DNA from: Cohnella mopanensis
GTDB taxonomy: Bacteria; Bacillota; Bacilli; Paenibacillales; Paenibacillaceae
Reading direction: 5' to 3'
Assembly: GCF_022352055.1 (NCBI RefSeq)
Contig: NZ_JAKRWM010000002.1
Coordinates: forward strand, 1-64,000
Length of the DNA stretch: 64,000 bases
Shown here in pieces: positions 17,099-25,717 of this stretch. The position numbers and the translations under genes are program-made. The notes under the pieces were generated by a model, which did no database searches, was not told the origin of the DNA, and was given only the letters and a program-made list of their open reading frames with translations. The stretch's first letter is position 1. Each line of letters begins with the position of its first letter.

Positions 17099-18715
17099 AT
17101 GGAGCCTTTGTCGGTTAGGTTTGAGCAGAAGAGAGGTCATATGATGATCTTGGAACGAAATCCTCCGCTTATCCGGGATGAATTAAATGAAACTCAGCTT
17201 AGCATGCTGAAGCAATGCGATATTCCGGGGCTCTTATCTCTGGAGACGGAAGAGTGCGACGGGCAAATTTCTTTGCGATATGCGTTGTCTGGCAAACGTA
17301 TGCTGACGGAAGCCTTGCGCACATCGACTTGGTCGATGGCTGAAATGCTAGTAGCTTTGTGCCGGCTTGCGGAAGTGCTGGAAGAGTGCAGATTATATTT
17401 ACTGGATGCGGACCGGGTTAGGTTGCTAGATGAGTTTATTTTTATCGGAGAAGAATGGCATGATTTGAAGCTAACGTACCTTCCAATTGATATGCCGACG
17501 CTTTATAGAGCGGATGACTTGGAAAGGCTTATTATCCGCTGGATGATGAAAGTCAAGGAACCGGATGGACATGCTTTGCAATCGATCTTACGACTCGTCG
17601 CTTCCTCGGGATTCACGCCTATCGTACTTATCCGATACATAAGACAATACTTAGCAAGATCGCAAGGCGCGGATGAATTGAAGCCTGGAATTTCCTCGGT
17701 ATCTGCGGCAGCTCGCCCGGAGGTGCCGTTAAATTCGATAAAACCGAGCCATACGAAATCGCCACATTCATGGGACTTATTACATCCGATTTCCGGCGAC
17801 CTTCATCCCGTATCCGAAATATGGGGAGATGGGCCTGAGTCTAAGCTTGGAGGTTTTTTTTCCGCGATGGGGAACAGGATGGAGCCTGCCCAGGAAGATA
17901 GAGTCATGGATATCGGGCGATGGCGTATCGTGGTCGTGTGTGTGTCATTGTTCTTGGTGGCCGTTGCATGGCGATTTATCTACTTAAACCAACCTAGCCA
18001 CCAGAAGTTGTTAGCCTGTCTTTGTTTAACTTTGATTTTGACCGCGGGAATCTTTTACTTATGGAATGGAATGCCTAATCGATTCAAGAAAACGCAAAAA
18101 GGGGCAGTGCAGCCGAGCAGCCGAGAAATCGACGATTCGTTTAAGTCCGCTAAGGCGGATAACGATTGGGATAATCAACCTCATCATCGGGCTATTCCGA
18201 GATTCCCGAATATAAATTCAAATGTAAACAAGGATGAATACGGAAATGCGAACTCGTCGCTACAATCCTTTGAACGATTCAATAGCCCATCGGATCGTTC
18301 AGTGAAGGAAAGCGCTAATCAAGAGAACCCTTACTTAGCGGAAACTTCATGGATTTCTACGCCGAACGATCAAACGGCTTATCTCAACCACAAACAAATT
18401 TCCCCACAGGAAAAGTATTGTTTGATATGGAAAACCAAAGAAGCCGGCTACCGGATCCCTCTGCAAGGTAAGTCTATGGTCATCGGAAGGTCATCTGAAG
18501 CTGCCCAGCACGTAGACGAGACGATGGGAATTTCAAGAGCGCATGTCGAGTTCGTGAGAGAGGCTGAGCAGTGGAAAGTGAAGGACTTAGGTTCGCGTAA
18601 CGGAAGTCGGCTCAATGATAAACCGATGGCTCCCTATGAATTATATCCCTTGCAAATCGGGGATTGCTTAACGCTCGCGAACTCGCAATACTGCTTTCAG
18701 CATGCAGAAGGATAA
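17099..18715 (+). CDS. FHA domain membrane protein of the Tad operon
   Basis: A 538-residue protein ending the pilus operon. Residues ~15-205 form a cytoplasmic domain resembling DUF6382 (ALSGKRMLTEALRTSTWSM, ALCRLAEVLEECRLYLLD, YLPIDMP); ~290-310 and ~315-340 are two membrane helices; ~345-450 is a polar linker; ~460-535 is a forkhead-associated domain with MVIGRSS, ISRAHVEF and DLGSRNGS. FHA domains bind phosphothreonine, so this protein may link Ser/Thr kinase signalling to pilus activity. Both soluble domains should face the cytoplasm. Start ATG 8 bases after the peptidase stop. DUF assignment is from memory of similar loci. Confidence 0.8.
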   Translation: MEPLSVRFEQKRGHMMILERNPPLIRDELNETQLSMLKQCDIPGLLSLETEECDGQISLRYALSGKRMLTEALRTSTWSMAEMLVALCRLAEVLEECRLYLLDADRVRLLDEFIFIGEEWHDLKLTYLPIDMPTLYRADDLERLIIRWMMKVKEPDGHALQSILRLVASSGFTPIVLIRYIRQYLARSQGADELKPGISSVSAAARPEVPLNSIKPSHTKSPHSWDLLHPISGDLHPVSEIWGDGPESKLGGFFSAMGNRMEPAQEDRVMDIGRWRIVVVCVSLFLVAVAWRFIYLNQPSHQKLLACLCLTLILTAGIFYLWNGMPNRFKKTQKGAVQPSSREIDDSFKSAKADNDWDNQPHHRAIPRFPNINSNVNKDEYGNANSSLQSFERFNSPSDRSVKESANQENPYLAETSWISTPNDQTAYLNHKQISPQEKYCLIWKTKEAGYRIPLQGKSMVIGRSSEAAQHVDETMGISRAHVEFVREAEQWKVKDLGSRNGSRLNDKPMAPYELYPLQIGDCLTLANSQYCFQHAEG

Positions 18716-18740
18716 TGAAGGGTTGGAAGGGAGTTTGGAA

Positions 18741-18779
18741 CAAAAAAAGAAGCCCTAGCGGGTAATATCCCGCAGGGCT
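18741..18779 (-). terminator. terminator for the epimerase gene, overlapping its stop codon
   Basis: Read on the minus strand: GCCCTGCGGG / CCCGCTAGGGC with loop ATATTA, then TTCTTTTTTTG. The stop codon TAG is inside the descending stem. It also separates the convergent Tad operon. Confidence 0.85.
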
Positions 18780-19660
18780 CCTTCCAACTTCGAAAACGCG
18801 AACTCAAATCCGTGATCCAATAGTTTACGCGGCATCGCTTTCTGTCCGGTTAGCACGAGCGTACTCATCTCTCCAAGTAAGGATTTGAGTAAAAAGCCAG
18901 GCACCGGAAACCAATGAGGTCGCTTTGTGACGCGTCCCAGCATACGGCCGAACTCGTCGTTGGATACCGGATCCGGCGCAACGGCATTCACTGGTCCGGA
19001 TAGGGTCGGATCATCCAAGCAAAATAAGATGAGCGCGACCATATCCTGCAGATGAATCCATGGCAGTCCTTGTTTTCCGCTACCGATCCGGCCGCCTCCG
19101 AATAAGCGATAAGGCAGGCGGATGAGCGGAAAAGCTCCTCCGTCGCGAGCACAGACGAGACCGATTCGCAGCTTAACCAGCCGCTTAACGGGTATCCGAT
19201 CCGCAGCCGCTTCCCATTCCACGACGGTCGTTCCGAGAAAGTCCGCAGGCTTAGCCAGTGAGCTTTCATCGAAGATCTGCTCGCCAGAGTGGCCGTAAAG
19301 CGAAATTCCGGATGCGTTTACGACAACGCTTGGCGGCGAGCTCATCCGGCTCAAGTTGAGCGCGATTCGATCCGCGGCTTCCGTGCGTGAAGATCGTATT
19401 CGTTCTTTGGCCTTCGAGGTCCATCTTTGATTAATAGACTCCCCGGTCAAGTTCACGATACCATCAATGTCGCTCAGATTATCGGGGTTTGCGCCCCATT
19501 CCGCCCAGGTCACGAATTGAGGATGGGGCAGGGTAACATCGTATAAAGGCTTCAAAGGCTTGTTCCTCGTAATGATCCACACTTCGTCCCCGCGGGACAA
19601 TAGCGCATGCGTCAGAGCTTTTCCAATGAATCCGGTTCCCCCGCACAACAATAGGCGCAT
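18755..19660 (-). CDS. TIGR01777 family NAD(P)-dependent epimerase-like protein
   Basis: A 301-residue short-chain dehydrogenase-type protein of the SDR39U1/YfcH family. N-terminal Rossmann motif LLCGGTGFIGKAL, a NLTGESINQRWTSKAKERI segment typical of the family, ASGISLYGH with the active-site-type Tyr, and a conserved C-terminal DUF1731-like part (~250-300). The true substrate of the family is unknown. Start at the ATG six bases after GAGGAGGGG; a GTG five codons upstream overlaps this site and is rejected. It follows the lipoprotein gene by 20 bases and is probably cotranscribed with it. Confidence 0.88.
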   Translation of the reverse strand: MRLLLCGGTGFIGKALTHALLSRGDEVWIITRNKPLKPLYDVTLPHPQFVTWAEWGANPDNLSDIDGIVNLTGESINQRWTSKAKERIRSSRTEAADRIALNLSRMSSPPSVVVNASGISLYGHSGEQIFDESSLAKPADFLGTTVVEWEAAADRIPVKRLVKLRIGLVCARDGGAFPLIRLPYRLFGGGRIGSGKQGLPWIHLQDMVALILFCLDDPTLSGPVNAVAPDPVSNDEFGRMLGRVTKRPHWFPVPGFLLKSLLGEMSTLVLTGQKAMPRKLLDHGFEFAFSKLEGALRDITR

Positions 19661-19680
19661 TGCGCCCCTCCTCACGTCGC

Positions 19681-20100
19681 TTACTGCTTATCGATCGAAA
19701 CGATCGTCCGTTGTTCGATTTTCTCGCCGTTCGCTTCTAATGTTTCCGTTTTGTATTGGAATTTGACGGCGGTATCTTCTTCCCATAGATCTACCTTTTC
19801 GGCGATCTCCGGGCTGACTTGGAAAGCCATGGACCCCTTGTCCGTCGTGATTTCAATAGAATGGCTATCCTGCAAGCCTACGTATTTACCGGAATCGGTA
19901 ATCGTTTCGGGCTCGGCGGAAGGGCTGGCGCTTTCCGTCTCAAGCGCTCCGCTTGAGCTTGGGCTTGAACTTGCCGAAGAGGAAGGGCTGGCAGATGGCG
20001 TAGAGTTTGAATTGTTGCTGCTGCACGCCGTACCCATCAGAACCAAGGTAAGTACGGCAACGCTCATGGCCATAGCCGTTTTGCTGTGTTTTTTCGTCAT
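19681..20100 (-). CDS. small Ser/Pro-rich lipoprotein, unknown function
   Basis: A 139-residue lipoprotein: basic start, hydrophobic core, lipobox LMGTAC (Cys at ~26), a Ser/Asn/Pro/Ala-rich flexible linker (~27-70) and a ~70-residue beta-rich domain (KYVGLQDSHSIEITTDKGSM to QRTIVSIDKQ). I do not recognise the domain beyond a general resemblance to Paenibacillus lipoproteins with an OB-like fold. Start chosen at the ATG after AGGAGGTG; an in-frame upstream extension of 12 codons has no site. Confidence 0.75.
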   Translation of the reverse strand: MTKKHSKTAMAMSVAVLTLVLMGTACSSNNSNSTPSASPSSSASSSPSSSGALETESASPSAEPETITDSGKYVGLQDSHSIEITTDKGSMAFQVSPEIAEKVDLWEEDTAVKFQYKTETLEANGEKIEQRTIVSIDKQ

Positions 20101-20182
20101 GTGACTTACACCTCCTACAGAGGTTAGACGTGACAAAATACTAAAGGTTTCGTTTTTTCCGATAGAGGCTCGCCAACCTGCC

Positions 20183-20617
20183 TTATTTCAGCAGGTGGTT
20201 GTAGGCCGAATAATCGATTTTATTTTTCTCCAGAAAGTCCTTCAGACTGCGGTGGTCTCGAGGGGGCGTCGCCCGAATATAGCCTTCGATGCAATGGTCT
20301 TTCGTCACCTCGGACGAGCCGCTTTCCACGGCTAATTGGCCAATCTTGGCAGCGATGGAATGGCTGGCGATGTCCCGGAAAGGACCGGGTACAGGAGAAA
20401 CCAGCTTATGTAGCATGTCCTTGGATTCTTCCGTCCATAGCTCGCGGCTACGATCTACCCAATAATTTTGCCAATCCAGCTTTGACTTTCCGTCTCTCTG
20501 AGGCAGCACCTTCAGAAACTTGCGGAACATGAAAAAACCGCCAATACACATGAACAACACGAGCACGATGGTCCAGAATCCAATGAAGTACATAAACCAG
20601 TCGGGCGTCGATTTCAT
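20183..20617 (-). CDS. DUF2621 family membrane-anchored protein (YneK-like)
   Basis: A 144-residue protein with one N-terminal membrane helix (~8-33; YFIGFWTIVLVLFMCIGGFFMF) and a soluble, mostly helical domain (DWQNYWVDRSRELWTEESK, VPGPFRDIASHSIAAKIG, VTKDHCIEGYIRATPPRDH). This matches what I recall of the DUF2621/YneK family of Bacilli, function unknown. The DHCIEGYIRATP segment resembles a PCP-reductase-like or metal-site motif, which I cannot confirm. Start ATG with GAGGTG six bases upstream. It faces away from the DNase IV gene. Confidence 0.7.
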   Translation of the reverse strand: MKSTPDWFMYFIGFWTIVLVLFMCIGGFFMFRKFLKVLPQRDGKSKLDWQNYWVDRSRELWTEESKDMLHKLVSPVPGPFRDIASHSIAAKIGQLAVESGSSEVTKDHCIEGYIRATPPRDHRSLKDFLEKNKIDYSAYNHLLK

Positions 20618-20754
20618 AACTATCACCTCGTCTTGAAATTATATCGCATTTCTAGATTTATTTCGACGTTCGCGATACAATAAAGGAAGTATTGTCAAAA
20701 CAGGCCCCGACAACGTTTGCGGGGTACGGATCGTCCAGTGAGAGGAGCCATAAA

Positions 20755-21885
20755 ATGTTGAAGATAGGATCGCACGTTTCATTTTCCGATAAGGGTTTGT
20801 TGACGGCAACGAAAGAAGCCGTTACTTACGGTTCCAACACTTTCATGATTTACACGGGAGCGCCTCAGAATACCCGCCGTAAACCGATCGAGGATTTATA
20901 TATTCCGGAAGGTAAAGAGATGATGGCGGGCAACGGGATTAACGAAATCGTCGTTCATGCTCCATATATCGTTAATCTAGGATCTTATAAGGAAGATACG
21001 TACCGGTTAGCGGTCGAGTTCCTGCAGGAAGAAATTCGCCGTACGCACAAAATCGGCGTCAAAAATATCGTATTGCATCCAGGTGCCTACACGGACAAAG
21101 ATGCGGAATACGGAATCGCCCGTATCGCCGAAGGATTAAACGAGGTGCTCGAAGCGACGAAAGAAACCGACGTGAATATCGCTTTGGAGACGATGGCGGG
21201 CAAAGGCACGGAGATCGGGCGCAGCTTCGAGGAGCTGGCGCAAATTATCGAGAAGGTTCAATTAAATAACCGTCTGACCGTATGTATGGACACGTGCCAC
21301 ATTCATGATGCGGGATATGACATCGTAGGCGACATCGACGGCGTTCTTCGTAAGTTCGACGACATCGTCGGCCTTAACCGGATCGCGGTCGTGCATGTTA
21401 ATGATAGCAAAAACCCAGTAGGAGCGGGTAAAGACCGCCATGCTCCCATCGGTTCTGGTTGGATTGGGTACGAAGGAATCTCGGGAGTCGTCGGGCATGA
21501 GTTGCTGAAGGACAAGCCGTTCATTCTGGAGACGCCTTGGATCGGGAAACAGGAAAAGGACGAGCGTCCAATGTACGAGGCAGAGATCGCTATGCTTCGC
21601 GGAGATACGGAAGAGCGATTCGGCGGCGAGTTTCTTGAGGATGTGGAGCGCCTCCACCATTTCTACGATAAAGTGGGCATCGATTCCCGTCTGTACGTGC
21701 TCAATACGTGGGAGTTGCTGAAATCCGACGCTAAAGCAAGAAAGGCGGATCCTCGTGAACCGATGGAACGTCTGTACGATATGCTTATGGAGCATCGCGT
21801 TCTGCCTGGCGATTACAGCGAAGAAGCGGTTAATCACCGCTTGCTCGGATTTCTCGCAGGCCAGGATTGGTTGTCTAATCAATAA
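20755..21885 (+). CDS. nfo: deoxyribonuclease IV (AP endonuclease) with C-terminal extension
   Basis: A 376-residue AP endonuclease of the Nfo family. All nine metal ligands of E. coli Nfo have counterparts: H68, H108, E145, D179, H182, H214, D227, H229 and E259, with the [11 protein letters not shown] signature. It cuts DNA at abasic sites in base excision repair. Family members are ~280-300 residues; here ~90 further residues follow the TIM barrel ([21 protein letters not shown] to the end), charged and helical, without a motif I recognise. Start ATG with GAGGAG 8 bases upstream; a 21-codon upstream extension covers a CCCCG/CGGGG hairpin at 20706-20725 and is rejected. Confidence 0.9.
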   Translation: MLKIGSHVSFSDKGLLTATKEAVTYGSNTFMIYTGAPQNTRRKPIEDLYIPEGKEMMAGNGINEIVVHAPYIVNLGSYKEDTYRLAVEFLQEEIRRTHKIGVKNIVLHPGAYTDKDAEYGIARIAEGLNEVLEATKETDVNIALETMAGKGTEIGRSFEELAQIIEKVQLNNRLTVCMDTCHIHDAGYDIVGDIDGVLRKFDDIVGLNRIAVVHVNDSKNPVGAGKDRHAPIGSGWIGYEGISGVVGHELLKDKPFILETPWIGKQEKDERPMYEAEIAMLRGDTEERFGGEFLEDVERLHHFYDKVGIDSRLYVLNTWELLKSDAKARKADPREPMERLYDMLMEHRVLPGDYSEEAVNHRLLGFLAGQDWLSNQ

Positions 21886-21932
21886 ATTACACAGAGTATA
21901 GATGCGTTATGTAGAGAGGAAGAGTAGGGACG

Positions 21933-22832
21933 ATGAGTCAGAGTTACAAGCAACAAGAATCCAAACGGCATGATGACAAAAGCATACGGGCTCGAATGTT
22001 GATTTCCTGTCCGGATAAGGCGGGAATCGTAGCGGCGGTGTCGCAATTTCTATATGAGCAAGGCGCGAACATCGTGCAATCCGACCAATATACGATGGAT
22101 CCGGAAGGCGGCATGTTCTTCATGCGGATCGAATTCGATCTGCAAGAATTGGAGCAGCGCTTGTCTTCGCTTCAAGAGGATTTCACGCGTATCGCGGATC
22201 GCTTTACGATGAGATGGAGTATTTTCCGCGCAGCTAGGCGCAAGAGAATCGCGATCTTCGTATCCAAGGAAGATCACTGTTTAACGGAGCTGTTGTGGCA
22301 ATGGCAAGCGGGAGACCTGGACGCAGAGATCAGCATGGTCATTAGCAACCACGACGATATGAGAGGTTTAGTCGAATCTTTCGGCATTCCTTACCACCAT
22401 GTTCCGGTTACGGCCGAAACGAAAGCGCAAGCGGAGCAACAACAGCGGGAGTTAACGGCAGGGAAAGTCGATCTGATCGTACTTGCCCGGTATATGCAAA
22501 TCGTTTCGCCGAAATTCATCGAGCAGTACCATAACCGCATCATTAACATTCACCATTCGTTCTTGCCGGCGTTCGTCGGCGGCAAGCCGTATCAGCAAGC
22601 CTACAATCGCGGAGTCAAGCTGATCGGAGCAACGGCGCATTACGTAACGGAAGAACTGGACGGCGGACCGATTATCGAGCAAGATATCCAGCGCGTTACT
22701 CATCGCGACGACGTATCTGAACTGAAGCGTATCGGGCGCCATATCGAGAGAATCGTTCTGGCCCGCGCGGTCAAATGGCATGTGGAAGACAGATTGCTCG
22801 TCTATCAAAATAAGACCGTTGCTTTCGTGTAA
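21933..22832 (+). CDS. purU: formyltetrahydrofolate deformylase
   Basis: A 299-residue enzyme that hydrolyses 10-formyl-THF to THF and formate, balancing one-carbon and glycine pools. N-terminal ACT domain (~20-95; ISCPDKAGIVAAVSQFLYEQG) and formyltransferase-type catalytic domain (~100-290) with NIHHSFLPAFVGGKPYQQAY and GATAHYVTEELDGGPIIEQD, containing the catalytic His and Asp. Start ATG with an AGAGGAAGAGTAGGG region upstream. It lies 47 bases after nfo and is followed within 8 bases by a small gene. Confidence 0.95.
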   Translation: MSQSYKQQESKRHDDKSIRARMLISCPDKAGIVAAVSQFLYEQGANIVQSDQYTMDPEGGMFFMRIEFDLQELEQRLSSLQEDFTRIADRFTMRWSIFRAARRKRIAIFVSKEDHCLTELLWQWQAGDLDAEISMVISNHDDMRGLVESFGIPYHHVPVTAETKAQAEQQQRELTAGKVDLIVLARYMQIVSPKFIEQYHNRIINIHHSFLPAFVGGKPYQQAYNRGVKLIGATAHYVTEELDGGPIIEQDIQRVTHRDDVSELKRIGRHIERIVLARAVKWHVEDRLLVYQNKTVAFV

Positions 22833-22840
22833 GGCGACGG

Positions 22841-23071
22841 ATGGGCGATAAAAGGCAAACCTCTATTATTGCCGGCCGGGTTGCTTACGACGTGGAGAAC
22901 GACGAATGGGTCATGTACTTGAACGATCGTTTCGTGCCGATGGGCGATCTGTACGCTGCCGTCAATCGGCAATTGGCGGAGGAAGGGTTACCTCCGCTGG
23001 AATCCGGGGATGAGCTTGAAGTTAATCTTCGCAGAGCTTCTCCAGGGCAGGGGCAGCCGGCAGAGCGGTGA
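22841..23071 (+). CDS. small hypothetical protein behind purU
   Basis: A 76-residue protein (starts MGDKRQTSIIAGRVAYDVEN), soluble, acidic, with a beta-rich N-terminal half and a helical middle (DLYAAVNRQLAEEGLPPLESGD). I do not recognise a family. It begins 8 bases after the purU stop, with AAGGCGACGG as a modest ribosome binding site, so it is probably cotranscribed. Coding is supported by the tight spacing and the balanced composition, not by homology. Confidence 0.55.
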   Translation: MGDKRQTSIIAGRVAYDVENDEWVMYLNDRFVPMGDLYAAVNRQLAEEGLPPLESGDELEVNLRRASPGQGQPAER

Positions 23072-23277
23072 AAACCTCCCGAAACTTGGTCGCTAGCCAA
23101 TTACCTGATCCGTCCGGGAAGCGGGTTGACTTGTACGGACATGTTATGGCATTCGCAAAAAGAGCATGTTACAATAAACAGGTTAGAATAGCATGTTGAA
23201 ATAGGGGTTATAACTGTACGATTCTGCGCTTTATTGCATTGAACGTACGTGAATAGAACTGAGGAGGGTACTTTTTA
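23072..23277 (+). promoter_or_regulatory. intergenic region with probable tkt promoter
   Basis: 206 bases without a gene. A TACAAT -10-like hexamer lies at 23170-23175, with a poor -35 (TGGCAT or near) 17 bases upstream. ACATGTTATGGCATTCG and GAGCATGTTACAA share an CATGTTA element spaced ~25 bases. No terminator-quality hairpin was seen. Confidence 0.4.
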
Positions 23278-25290
23278 ATGACTGTCAGCACTAAAGCAAT
23301 CGACCAACTATCCGTAACGACGATTCGTACGCTTTCCATCGATGCTATCGAGAAAGCGAAATCCGGCCATCCCGGCATGCCGATGGGTGCAGCTCCAATG
23401 GGGTATCAACTGTTCGCGAAGACGATGAAACATAATCCATCCAAGCCGCAATGGATCGACCGCGACCGTTTCGTTCTGTCCGCGGGGCACGGTTCCATGC
23501 TGTTATACTCATTGCTTCATCTGAGCGGATACGATCTTCCAATCGAAGAACTGAAAAACTTCCGTCAATGGGGTTCTTTGACGCCAGGACATCCAGAGTT
23601 CGGACATACGGCTGGCGTAGACGCGACGACTGGACCGCTCGGTCAAGGGGTTGCAATGGCTGTCGGTATGGCGTTGGCCGAAGCTCAAACGTCTGCTACA
23701 TATAACCGTGACGGTTATGAAGTCATTAATCACTTTACTTACTCCATCTGCGGAGACGGCGATTTGTCGGAAGGGATTTCTTCCGAAGCGGCTTCGATGG
23801 CGGGTCACATGAAGCTAGGCAAATTGGTCGTACTGTATGATTCCAACGATATTTCCCTCGATGGAGAATTGAATCTTTCGTTCTCCGAGAACGTAGGCAA
23901 GCGTTTCGAAGCTTACGGCTGGCAATACCTCCGCGTAGAGGACGGCAACGATCTTGACGCATTGGCGAAAGCGATCGAGGAAGCGAAAGCGGATCTCTCT
24001 AAACCTACTCTTATCGAAGTTAAAACGGTTATCGGTTACGGCTCTCCTAACAAAGGCGGAAAAGGCGGCCACGCAGGCCCGCACGGTTCCCCGCTCGGAG
24101 CAGACGAGGCGAAACTGACTAAAGGCTTCTATGAATGGCCGCATGAAGAATTCCACGTGCCGGAAGAAGTTCGCGCGCATTTCGCGGAAGTGAAAAAAGC
24201 AGGAGAACAAGCGAATGATGCTTGGGACACTTTGTTCGCGAAGTATAAAGCGGCACACCCAGAGCTTGCTGCGCAGTTCGAAGATGCGTTTGCAGGTAAA
24301 TTGCCTAGCGGTTGGGATGCGGATCTTCCGGTTTACACTACCGAAGACAAGCCGTTGTCCACTCGCGTAGCATCCGGTAACGCACTTAATGGCTTGGCGA
24401 AAAACGTGCCTCAGCTCGTGGGCGGATCTGCGGATTTGGAAAGCTCCACGATGACGCACTTGAAAGGCCTTCCTATCTTCAAGGCCGGCAACTATGACGG
24501 CCGCAATATCTACTTCGGTATTCGCGAGTTCGGCATGGCTGCCGCAATGAACGGAATCATGCTGCATGGCGGTCTGAAAGTGTTCGGCGGTACGTTCTTC
24601 GTATTCACCGACTATCTTCGTCCTGCCGTACGTCTGGCTGCGCTTATGGGTCTGCCGGTCGTTTACGTTCTGACGCATGACAGTATCGCGGTAGGCGAAG
24701 ACGGTCCTACGCATGAGCCGATCGAGCAATTGGCTTCCATCCGTATCATTCCTAACTTGACGGTTATCCGTCCTGCTGACGGCAATGAAACGTCCGCTGC
24801 GTGGGCATACGCATTGCAAAACAACGACAATCCGGTTGCGTTGGTGCTGACTCGCCAAAACTTGCCGATTCTCGAAGGTACTTCTTCCGCTCGCGACAAC
24901 ATTTCCAAAGGCGGTTATGTCGTTTCCGAAGCGGCTAACGGACAGCCTCAAGGTATTCTGATCGCGACCGGTTCCGAGGTTCAGCTTGCCGTCGCATCGC
25001 AGAAAGCTTTGGCTGAGCAAGGCGTATACGTCCGCGTTGTTAGCTTGCCAAGCTTCGATCTGTTCGAAAAACAAGATGCAAGCTACAAGGAAAGCGTCCT
25101 TCCTAAAGCGATCAAAGCCCGTCTTGCAATCGAGATGGCTCATCCGTTCGGTTGGGAGCGTTATGTCGGGGACAGCGGCGCGATTATCGGCATCTCCACG
25201 TTCGGTGCTTCCGCTCCGGGCGACCGCGTAATCCAAGAATACGGCTTCACGGTAGATAACGTCGTAGCCCAGTTCAAAAAATTAGTGTAA
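23278..25290 (+). CDS. tkt: transketolase
   Basis: A 670-residue thiamine-diphosphate enzyme of the non-oxidative pentose phosphate pathway. The ThDP motif [19 protein letters not shown] is at ~158-190; the pyrimidine domain begins near 355 ([13 protein letters not shown]) with the conserved [14 protein letters not shown]; the C-terminal domain starts near 540. Length is typical. ATG start with GAGGAGGGT about 9 bases upstream. It is followed by ppnP after 27 bases with no terminator between them, so the two probably share a transcript. Confidence 0.97.
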   Translation: MTVSTKAIDQLSVTTIRTLSIDAIEKAKSGHPGMPMGAAPMGYQLFAKTMKHNPSKPQWIDRDRFVLSAGHGSMLLYSLLHLSGYDLPIEELKNFRQWGSLTPGHPEFGHTAGVDATTGPLGQGVAMAVGMALAEAQTSATYNRDGYEVINHFTYSICGDGDLSEGISSEAASMAGHMKLGKLVVLYDSNDISLDGELNLSFSENVGKRFEAYGWQYLRVEDGNDLDALAKAIEEAKADLSKPTLIEVKTVIGYGSPNKGGKGGHAGPHGSPLGADEAKLTKGFYEWPHEEFHVPEEVRAHFAEVKKAGEQANDAWDTLFAKYKAAHPELAAQFEDAFAGKLPSGWDADLPVYTTEDKPLSTRVASGNALNGLAKNVPQLVGGSADLESSTMTHLKGLPIFKAGNYDGRNIYFGIREFGMAAAMNGIMLHGGLKVFGGTFFVFTDYLRPAVRLAALMGLPVVYVLTHDSIAVGEDGPTHEPIEQLASIRIIPNLTVIRPADGNETSAAWAYALQNNDNPVALVLTRQNLPILEGTSSARDNISKGGYVVSEAANGQPQGILIATGSEVQLAVASQKALAEQGVYVRVVSLPSFDLFEKQDASYKESVLPKAIKARLAIEMAHPFGWERYVGDSGAIIGISTFGASAPGDRVIQEYGFTVDNVVAQFKKLV

Positions 25291-25317
25291 CTCAATCAGG
25301 GGAGCTGGAGAGAAACG

Positions 25318-25632
25318 ATGTCGCAATTTAATAATGTATCCGTAGTGAAAAAAGCCAACGTATACTTCGAAGGCAAAGTCACTAGCCGTGCAGTCATTTT
25401 CGAAGACGGAACGAAAATTACCCTGGGCATTATGCTCCCGGGAGAGTACGAGTTCGGTACAGCGCAGAAGGAAATCATGGACATCCAAGCAGGCGAGCTT
25501 TCGGTTCTGCTTCCGGGTAACGACCAATGGCTAGAAATCAAGGAGCCGACGAAGTTCGAAGTCCCTGCTAACTCCAGCTTCAAATTGCAAGTGAAGACGG
25601 TAACGGATTACATTTGCTCGTATATCGACTAA
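25318..25632 (+). CDS. ppnP: pyrimidine/purine nucleoside phosphorylase (DUF1255)
   Basis: A 104-residue single-domain cupin-like protein of the PpnP/YaiE family, which phosphorolyses a range of nucleosides to base and pentose-1-phosphate. The family outline is complete: [69 protein letters not shown]. Its place directly behind tkt makes sense: ribose-1-phosphate from nucleosides can enter the pentose phosphate pathway. ATG start with GGGGAG upstream. Confidence 0.92.
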   Translation: MSQFNNVSVVKKANVYFEGKVTSRAVIFEDGTKITLGIMLPGEYEFGTAQKEIMDIQAGELSVLLPGNDQWLEIKEPTKFEVPANSSFKLQVKTVTDYICSYID

Positions 25633-25668
25633 TCGTTACACCGTTTCATTCATGGCATGACCAAAAAA

Positions 25669-25717
25669 TAAGAGCCTCTTTTGCCCGATTAGGGACGAAA
25701 GGAGGCTCTTGTTTTTA
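25669..25717. terminator. bidirectional terminator
   Basis: AAGAGCCTC(C/T)TTT and AAAGGAGGCTCTT arms flanked by AAAAAATA on the left and GTTTTTATTT on the right. It separates the convergent tkt-ppnP unit and the dehydrogenase gene and can serve both. Confidence 0.85.

Noticed and set aside
23815..25236. 473-residue minus-strand open frame
   Set aside because: It is the shadow of the transketolase gene; the plus-strand product is a clear full-length enzyme.
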